Source of the DNA: Calditrichota bacterium
GTDB taxonomy: Bacteria > Zhuqueibacterota > Zhuqueibacteria > JANLFK01 > Oleimicrobiaceae
Assembly (NCBI GenBank): GCA_014359355.1
Contig: JACIZP010000187.1
Span: 1 to 35,402 of the forward strand
Length of the DNA stretch: 35,402 nt
Reading direction: 5' to 3'
Shown: one piece after another, positions 30,360 through 35,402 of the stretch
Position numbering within the stretch: the first letter of the stretch is position 1
How the letters are laid out: every line of letters starts with the position of its first letter
Program-made: the position numbers and the translations under genes
The notes under the pieces: model-generated
Told to the model about the DNA's origin: nothing
Seen by the model: the letters and a program-made list of their open reading frames with translations, nothing else
Databases searched by the model: none

Positions 30360-31478
30360 ATGACCGATCCACGCGTCGAGAAGCTCGCACAGATCCTGGT
30401 AACCTACTCAACCCGCCTGCGCCGGGGGGACAAGGTGCTCATCGAAGCCGTGGATGTGCCTGCTGAGGCGGTCATAGCCATTGCACGTCGCGCGGCTAAG
30501 GCTGGCGCCCAGCCCTTTGTCATCACCAAACAGAACCCCATCCTCCGCGAACTCTATGCGTTGGCCACCGAGGAGAGCATGCGCTTGATGGGGCAGGTGG
30601 AGGCGACGCTCATGCGGGAGATGAACGCCTACATCGCCCTGCGCGGCAGTCACAATGTGGCTGAGCTTTCGGACGTGCCGGCGGAGAAGATGCAGCTTTA
30701 CCAGGCTCACTGGTGGAAACCCGTGCACCAGGAAATCCGCGTGCCCAAGACGAGATGGGTGGTTTTGCGCTGGCCCCACCCGGCAATGGCACAGCTGGCC
30801 CACATGTCCACTGAGGCGTTTGCTGACTTTTTCTTCCGCGTGTGTACGCTCGATTACCGCCGCCTGTCGCGCGCCATGGAGCCCCTGCGCGAGTGGATGC
30901 AACGCACCGACATGGTCGAGATCAAGGGCCCTGGCACGGCACTCCGCTTCTCCATAAAGGGGATGCCGGCGGTCAAGTGCGACGGCCGGCGCAACCTGCC
31001 CGACGGCGAGCTGTTCACTGCTCCGGTGCGCGACTCAGTGGAGGGCACCATCCGCTTCAACACGCCGTCGCTGTTCCAGGGCACGCTCTTCCAGGACGTC
31101 AGGCTGCGCTTCCGCAAGGGCAAGATCGTGCAGGCCACGGCCGACAAGGGCGAGCGATTGAACCAGATTCTGGATAGCGATGCGGGGGCGCGCTATGTGG
31201 GCGAATTCTCCTTCGGCCTCAATCCGCACATCACCCGCCCAATGCTGGATACCCTGTTTGACGAGAAGATCGCCGGCTCTTTCCATCTCACCCCTGGCTC
31301 AGCCTACGAAGAAGCCGACAACCGCAACCGCTCGCAAGTGCATTGGGACATGGTCATGATCCAAACCCCAGAATTCGGCGGCGGAGAGATCTATTTCGAT
31401 GGCACGCTGATCCGCAAGGATGGGTTCTTCGTGCCCGAGGACTTGCAACCTTTGAACCCGCCTCACTTGCGACGCTGA
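30360..31478 (+). CDS. M29-family metallo-aminopeptidase
   Basis: A 372-residue cytoplasmic aminopeptidase of the AmpS/AmpT family, which uses two metal ions to remove N-terminal residues from peptides. Seen: the KGPGTALRFSIKG strand pair, RRNLPDGELFTAP and RDSVEGTIRFN, the metal-ligand Glu of YVGEFSFGLN, a His in GSFHLTPGSAYEEADNRN, HWDMV with His/Asp ligands, and EIYFDGTLIRKDG at the C-terminus. The family average is about 370-410 residues. ATG 30360 is preferred to the adjacent TTG 30357; GGAG lies five bases upstream. First gene of a plus-strand operon for peptide and amino-acid use. Confidence 0.93.
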   Translation: MTDPRVEKLAQILVTYSTRLRRGDKVLIEAVDVPAEAVIAIARRAAKAGAQPFVITKQNPILRELYALATEESMRLMGQVEATLMREMNAYIALRGSHNVAELSDVPAEKMQLYQAHWWKPVHQEIRVPKTRWVVLRWPHPAMAQLAHMSTEAFADFFFRVCTLDYRRLSRAMEPLREWMQRTDMVEIKGPGTALRFSIKGMPAVKCDGRRNLPDGELFTAPVRDSVEGTIRFNTPSLFQGTLFQDVRLRFRKGKIVQATADKGERLNQILDSDAGARYVGEFSFGLNPHITRPMLDTLFDEKIAGSFHLTPGSAYEEADNRNRSQVHWDMVMIQTPEFGGGEIYFDGTLIRKDGFFVPEDLQPLNPPHLRR

Positions 31479-31500
31479 ACGAAGACGCGGCTGGCAGAGC

Positions 31501-32445
31501 ATGAGGAGCCGACGGGTACAAGTGGAACCACAGGGACGGCACTGGGTCGAGGTTTTTTTTGCGGGCGTCATTATTCTGGCACTTCGCCCGTTGGCCGATG
31601 GTGGAATGACGGACAGTCAAGCGGTGCAGAAGCTCAGAGAGCAAATCGCAGCTACGGAGCGAAGGTTGCGCGGCACCTTCGGCATCGCCTGGAAGGACCT
31701 GGACACAGGAGACACCTTCTTGTACAACGCGCAGGAGGTGATGCATGCCGCCAGCCTCATGAAAGTACCGGTCATGATCGAAGTCTTCCGCCAGGCAGAG
31801 CAAGGGCGTTTCCGGCTGGGGGACTCCCTCCTCCTACGCAACTCCTTTCGCAGTATCGTCGACGGCTCGACCTACTCTCTGCGCGCGACAGCTGAGAGCG
31901 ACAGCTCCGTCTACGCACACCTCGGTGGCAAGATGACCATCCGCGACCTGGTCCACCACATGATCACTGTCAGCTCTAATCTCGCCGCCAATCTGCTCCT
32001 TGAGCTGGTCGGGCCGGAAAATGTCACCGCCACGGTGCGGACCCTGGGCGCCTCCCACACCCAGGTGCGTCGCGGCCTGGAGGATCTGAAGGCCCATCAG
32101 AAGGGGATCAACAACGAGACCTCTGCTTTTGACATGATGCTGCTCCTCGAAGCCATCGCCACCGGCAGGGCAGCAAGCAAACCGGCCTGCGAACAGATGA
32201 TGGAGATCATGTTTCAGCAAAGGCTCAGGACCAAGATACCCGCTCTCCTGCCGGACAGTCTCAAAGTGGCGCACAAGACCGGCTCGATTTCGCGCATTGA
32301 CCACGACGCCGGCATCGTGGTGTCGCCCAGCGGCAGGCGGTGCGTGCTCGTGATCATGAGCAGAGGGATTAGCGACCACAAGCGGGCGGCGCAGGGGATC
32401 GCCACACTATCCCGTGCCCTCCTGCAGACGATGCAGTTCATCTAA
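31501..32445 (+). CDS. Class A beta-lactamase-like serine hydrolase
   Basis: A 314-residue member of the penicillin-recognising serine hydrolases. It has SxxK at S85-K88 (ASLMK), S-S-N at 158-160 in place of S-D-N, and K-T-G at 259-261 (HKTGSI). A NETSAFDMM block stands where class A enzymes have the DTTTP segment. Residues about 17-34 are a signal peptide or anchor, so the enzyme acts outside the cytoplasm. E194 may be the omega-loop general base; this is uncertain. Activity on beta-lactams cannot be claimed. A peptidoglycan peptidase or other acyl hydrolase is as likely. ATG 31501 lacks a good ribosome site. 22 bases after the aminopeptidase. Confidence 0.85.
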   Translation: MRSRRVQVEPQGRHWVEVFFAGVIILALRPLADGGMTDSQAVQKLREQIAATERRLRGTFGIAWKDLDTGDTFLYNAQEVMHAASLMKVPVMIEVFRQAEQGRFRLGDSLLLRNSFRSIVDGSTYSLRATAESDSSVYAHLGGKMTIRDLVHHMITVSSNLAANLLLELVGPENVTATVRTLGASHTQVRRGLEDLKAHQKGINNETSAFDMMLLLEAIATGRAASKPACEQMMEIMFQQRLRTKIPALLPDSLKVAHKTGSISRIDHDAGIVVSPSGRRCVLVIMSRGISDHKRAAQGIATLSRALLQTMQFI

Positions 32446-32459
32446 GCATGGAGGCCTGT

Positions 32460-34010
32460 ATGTTGGAGGAGTTCCGCAATCAGCAGTACACCGATTTTTC
32501 TCTGCCAGAGAATCGCAAGGCGCAGGAGGAGGCCATTGCGGCGGTGGAGCGCCTGGCCGACCGGCAGTACCCGCTGTTCATCGACGGCAAAGAGGTGATT
32601 ACGGCCAAGGTGAAACCGTCGTTCAACCCCTCTGACAAGGACCGTCAGGTGGGGGCATTTTGCCAGGCGGGCCAGAGAGAGGTGGACATGGCCATGGACG
32701 CAGCCTTGCGCGCCTTCGAGTCCTGGCGGTGGGCGGAGCCACAGGAGCGCGCCATCGTCCTGCTCAAAGCCGCCGAGCTCATGAAGCGCCGCCGCTTTGA
32801 GCTGAACGCCTGGATGATTCTTGAGGCAGGCAAGAACTGGGTCGAGGCGGACGCCGACACCGCAGAGGCCATCGACTTCTTGGAGTTCTATGCCCGCGAG
32901 ATGCTCCGCTACGGCGCCACACAGCCGGTAACGCCGGTCAAGGGTGAATTCCCGCAGTTGGTGTACATCCCATTGGGCGTCGGGGTGGTGATTCCGCCCT
33001 GGAATTTCCCCAACGCCATCCTCACCGGCATGACCTCGGCCGCGATCGTTACCGGCAACACCGTGCTCCTCAAACCGGCCAGCGATACACCGGGCATCGC
33101 CTATCAGGTGGTGGACATCTTCCGCCAGGCAGGCCTGCCGCCTGGCGTGCTCAACTTCATCCCAGGCAGTGGGGCGGAGATCGGCGACTACCTGGTGCAG
33201 CACCCAAAGACCCGTTTCATTTCCTTCACGGGCTCCATGGAGGTGGGCTTGCGCATCAACCAGCTTGCGGCCACGCCAAGCCCTGGCCAAATCTGGATCA
33301 AGCGCGTGGTTGCGGAAATGGGTGGCAAAGACACCATCGTGGTGGATACCGATACGGACTTGGAAGCCGCAGCCGACGCAGTGACCGTGTCTGCCTTTGG
33401 CTATCAGGGGCAAAAGTGCTCGGCGTGCTCGCGCTGCGTGGTTCTGGCGGACGTCTACGATCGATTCGTGGAGCTGCTCAAGGCGCGCGCGGAGAAACTC
33501 ACCATCGGCCCGACCAAGGACCCGGCCAACTACCTCGGGCCGGTCATCAACAAGGCTTCGGAGGAGAAGATCCTCGAATACATCGAGATCGGCAAGAGGG
33601 AAGGCAAGTTGGTCACCGGTGGCAGCAAGGCGCCGGGCAACGGCTACTTCATCAGGCCGACGATTTTCAAGGACATTCAGCCGGGCGCGCGGCTGGATCA
33701 GGAGGAGATTTTCGGGCCGGTGCTGGCGGTGCTCAAGGCCAAGGATTTTGCACAGGCCCTGGACCTGGCCAACAGCACGATCTACGGCCTCACCGGTGCT
33801 GTCTGGACGCGCGACCGCTTCAAAATCGCTGAGGCAAAGCAGCGCTTCCACGTCGGCAACCTGTACATCAACCGGAAGTGCACCGGTGCGCTGGTGGGTG
33901 GACATCCGTTCGGCGGCTTTAACATGAGCGGCACCGACTCCAAGGCCGGCGGGCGGGACTACCTGCTGCTCTTCTTGCAGGCCAAGTCCATCTCCGAGAA
34001 GCTCGGTTAA
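32460..34010 (+). CDS. pruA: 1-pyrroline-5-carboxylate dehydrogenase
   Basis: Oxidises glutamate semialdehyde/pyrroline-5-carboxylate to glutamate with NAD, the last step of proline and arginine catabolism. The 516-residue length equals that of the monofunctional RocA/PruA enzymes. Seen: the N-terminal EEFRNQ..DFS..ENR block, N182 in PPWNFPNAI, E286 in VVAEMGGKD, nucleophile C320 in GYQGQKCSACSR, LYINRKCTGALVG and HPFGGFNMSGTDSKAGG in pieces. ATG 32460 has GGAGG six bases upstream; the ATG at 32448 is part of that ribosome region. Proline dehydrogenase is not in the window. Peptides cut by the upstream aminopeptidase could supply the substrate. Confidence 0.95.
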   Translation: MLEEFRNQQYTDFSLPENRKAQEEAIAAVERLADRQYPLFIDGKEVITAKVKPSFNPSDKDRQVGAFCQAGQREVDMAMDAALRAFESWRWAEPQERAIVLLKAAELMKRRRFELNAWMILEAGKNWVEADADTAEAIDFLEFYAREMLRYGATQPVTPVKGEFPQLVYIPLGVGVVIPPWNFPNAILTGMTSAAIVTGNTVLLKPASDTPGIAYQVVDIFRQAGLPPGVLNFIPGSGAEIGDYLVQHPKTRFISFTGSMEVGLRINQLAATPSPGQIWIKRVVAEMGGKDTIVVDTDTDLEAAADAVTVSAFGYQGQKCSACSRCVVLADVYDRFVELLKARAEKLTIGPTKDPANYLGPVINKASEEKILEYIEIGKREGKLVTGGSKAPGNGYFIRPTIFKDIQPGARLDQEEIFGPVLAVLKAKDFAQALDLANSTIYGLTGAVWTRDRFKIAEAKQRFHVGNLYINRKCTGALVGGHPFGGFNMSGTDSKAGGRDYLLLFLQAKSISEKLG

Positions 34011-34044
34011 AGGTCCTTGCGGAAGCGCGAGGGAGGTTGGCCGA

Positions 34045-35049
34045 TTGCGGGCAGTGGTAATCCAAGGGCCAGGGCGGGTAGGCGTCGAGCAGGTGCCGCC
34101 ACCCGCGCCTGGCCCTGGCGAAGTGCTCATTCGGGTCAAGGCGTGCGGCTTGTGCGGCACCGACGTCCACCTGTACCGCGGCGAGTACCTTGGCTCCTAC
34201 CCTCTCATTCCAGGCCATGAGGCAAGCGGTGAGGTGGCAGGTGTTGGCCCCGGGGTCACAGGGCTTGCTCCTGGCGAGCGGGTTGCGCTGGAACCCAACA
34301 TCTCCTGCGGGAGCTGTCGCTTCTGCCTGACCAACCAGCAGAACTTTTGCCACAATTGGTCGGCGGTGGGCGTCACCCGGCCGGGAGCCATGGCGGAGTA
34401 CGTGGTGGCTCCCGCGGCCAATTGCTTCGCCATCGGCGACCTGGCCTATGAGGCCGCTGCCTTCATGGAACCCCTCTCCTGCGTCTTGCACGGCCTGGAC
34501 CAGGTGAGCGTCGAGCCGGGTGACCGCGTCCTGCTCTTCGGCGCAGGACCCATCGGGCTGCTTCTGATTCAAGTGCTCATGGCCTTGGGCGCCAGCCAGG
34601 TCACCGTAATCGAGCGCAGTCCGCGGCGGCGGCAGTCGGCTGCACAATTGGGAGCCTCTGCTTTCCCGGCGGTGACTGAGCAGTTGGCCGAGCGGGCTGC
34701 TGCCGACGAATTCGACTTGGTCGTCGAGGCGACGGGGGACCCCGGTTTGATCGGCGAGACGCTCCGCCTGGCGCGCAAAGGAGGGCGCGTGCTCCTTTTC
34801 GGCGTACCGCCCGCAAGCAGCACTGCGACCATCGAGCCCTTCCTCATCTTCCGGAAAGGGCTGCGCGTGGTCGGCTCCTACACGTCGCGCCGCAACTCCA
34901 TAGCCGCGCTCCGGCTGCAGCAGGCCGGTCGCGTGCGCACAGAGGGGCTTGTCACCCATCGCCTCCCGCTGGAGAAGTTTGCGGAGGGAGTAGCGCTGTT
35001 GGACAACCCGGAGCAGGTGCTCAAAGTCATGTTTCTGCCCGAAACCTGA
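34045..35049 (+). CDS. Zinc-dependent medium-chain alcohol dehydrogenase
   Basis: A 334-residue MDR dehydrogenase of the sorbitol/threonine dehydrogenase group. Catalytic zinc site: C37 (CGLCGTD), H58 and E59 (GHEASGEV). Structural zinc: C88, C91, C94 and C102 (SCGSCRFC..NFC). Rossmann LLFGAGPIGLL near 168-178 and an acidic residue after the second strand (TVIERS) imply NAD. The N-terminal KACGLCGTDVHLYRGEY is typical of polyol and L-threonine dehydrogenases, but the substrate is not fixed. Start TTG 34045 lies eight bases after GGGAGG. It is 34 bases after pruA in the same operon. Confidence 0.93.
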   Translation: MRAVVIQGPGRVGVEQVPPPAPGPGEVLIRVKACGLCGTDVHLYRGEYLGSYPLIPGHEASGEVAGVGPGVTGLAPGERVALEPNISCGSCRFCLTNQQNFCHNWSAVGVTRPGAMAEYVVAPAANCFAIGDLAYEAAAFMEPLSCVLHGLDQVSVEPGDRVLLFGAGPIGLLLIQVLMALGASQVTVIERSPRRRQSAAQLGASAFPAVTEQLAERAAADEFDLVVEATGDPGLIGETLRLARKGGRVLLFGVPPASSTATIEPFLIFRKGLRVVGSYTSRRNSIAALRLQQAGRVRTEGLVTHRLPLEKFAEGVALLDNPEQVLKVMFLPET

Positions 35050-35111
35050 CCACCTTTGGACGGCAAACGCAGGACTTGATGCGAGGTAAGGGAAACAGCA
35101 GGACACTTGCG

Positions 35112-35402
35112 ATGAAGAAATCGACTCAACAGAAACTGTCGCGCGTGGAGGAAATCGCCCTCCGCGAAAGTGGCCAGGAGCTGTGCTATCCGCCCACGGA
35201 AAAGATCGGTGTCATCGTCGTGCCGAACTTTCCGAGCTTGGGAAGAGTGGTTGCGTTGCGCTTCTTGGAATGGGCACAAGCCAACCCGGGCGGAGTCGTG
35301 TCGCTCCCCACAGGCAAGACCCCTGAGTATTTCATCAAGCATGTAACGCGTTACCTCAACACCTGGACCCGGCCGGAGACGCAGAAAGAGTTAGAGGCTG
35401 GC
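35112..35402 (+). CDS. NagB-like sugar-phosphate isomerase/deaminase family protein (partial)
   Basis: The first 97 codons of a gene cut by the right edge. No stop before the end. GVIVVPNFPSLGRVVALRFLEWAQ is followed by GGVVSLPTGKTPEYFIKHV. The SLPTGKTPE stretch is the sugar-phosphate binding loop of the glucosamine-6-phosphate deaminase/6-phosphogluconolactonase superfamily. ATG 35112 has AGGA about 9 bases upstream and lies 62 bases after the alcohol dehydrogenase stop. It may act on an amino-sugar phosphate; the active-site region is outside the window. Confidence 0.75.
   Translation, partial: MKKSTQQKLSRVEEIALRESGQELCYPPTEKIGVIVVPNFPSLGRVVALRFLEWAQANPGGVVSLPTGKTPEYFIKHVTRYLNTWTRPETQKELEAG

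Noticed and set aside
31501-32445. Antibiotic-resistance beta-lactamase
   Set aside because: SxxK and KTG are present but SDN is SSN and the omega-loop glutamate is not convincing; no mobile element is near. Called only as a serine hydrolase.
1-35402. Mobile elements, CRISPR array, tRNA or rRNA genes
   Set aside because: No transposase, integrase or phage-like protein, no regularly spaced repeats with spacers, and no tRNA T-loop/acceptor pattern was seen on either strand by eye. A covariance scan could still find a short RNA.

Overview
The window is a gene-dense, GC-rich bacterial segment with 32 complete or near-complete protein genes, one gene cut by the right edge, no rRNA or tRNA that I can recognise, and no transposase, phage gene or CRISPR array. 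The organism is Gram-negative: it has two ExbB loci, a TonB, an outer-membrane barrel and several signal peptides. Bacteroides-type serine palmitoyltransferase, a sulfide-type (histidine) Thi4, and 2-hydroxyacyl-CoA-dehydratase-activase-like iron-sulfur proteins suggest an anaerobe of the FCB group or a neighbouring candidate phylum such as KSB1 or Calditrichota. That placement is inference from gene content only. Promoters, however, look like ordinary sigma-70 sites: eight strong candidates all read TTGnnn, exactly 17 bases, then TATATT-like.

Layout. 1-5.6 kb (minus): one operon encoding a giant TPR protein, an outer-membrane barrel with a TonB-box-like N-terminus but no plug domain, and an ExbB proton channel. 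The TPR gene's signal peptide is interrupted by an in-frame TAA. 6.0-11.3 kb (plus): thi4, then two overlapping genes that together form the two-activase-domain plus dehydratase-like iron-sulfur protein usually seen as one polypeptide. 11.5-13.3 kb (minus): a eukaryotic-type topoisomerase IB with all five catalytic residues. 13.4-19.6 kb (minus): a long gene run with a small secreted protein, an aminotransferase, ExbD, ExbB, TonB, an MBL hydrolase, CutA, an SCP2-like protein, a 79-residue unknown and a Mut7-C protein.

19.7-24.4 kb: a membrane-anchored protein with a TonB-like N-terminus and a winged-helix-like C-terminus, then an NAD-dependent epimerase/reductase transcribed away from serine palmitoyltransferase and a GNAT-fold protein. 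The last three genes are a plausible complete ceramide-synthesis module. 24.4-26.6 kb (minus): mannose-1-phosphate guanylyltransferase, a small unknown, a PTS IIA protein and a zinc-ribbon protein, translationally coupled in part. 26.6-30.3 kb (minus): thioredoxin, an aldehyde dehydrogenase, and an ECF sigma/anti-sigma/YbjQ operon, with clear promoters and two intrinsic terminators. 30.3-35.4 kb (plus): an operon for peptide and amino-acid catabolism (M29 aminopeptidase, serine hydrolase, pyrroline-5-carboxylate dehydrogenase, zinc alcohol dehydrogenase, and the start of a NagB-like gene).

Most worth a second look: the divergent sphingolipid module, the eukaryotic-type topoisomerase IB, the TonB-like/winged-helix membrane protein, the plug-less barrel-TPR-ExbB locus with its interrupted signal peptide, and an MBL gene whose conserved N-terminus has no standard start codon.
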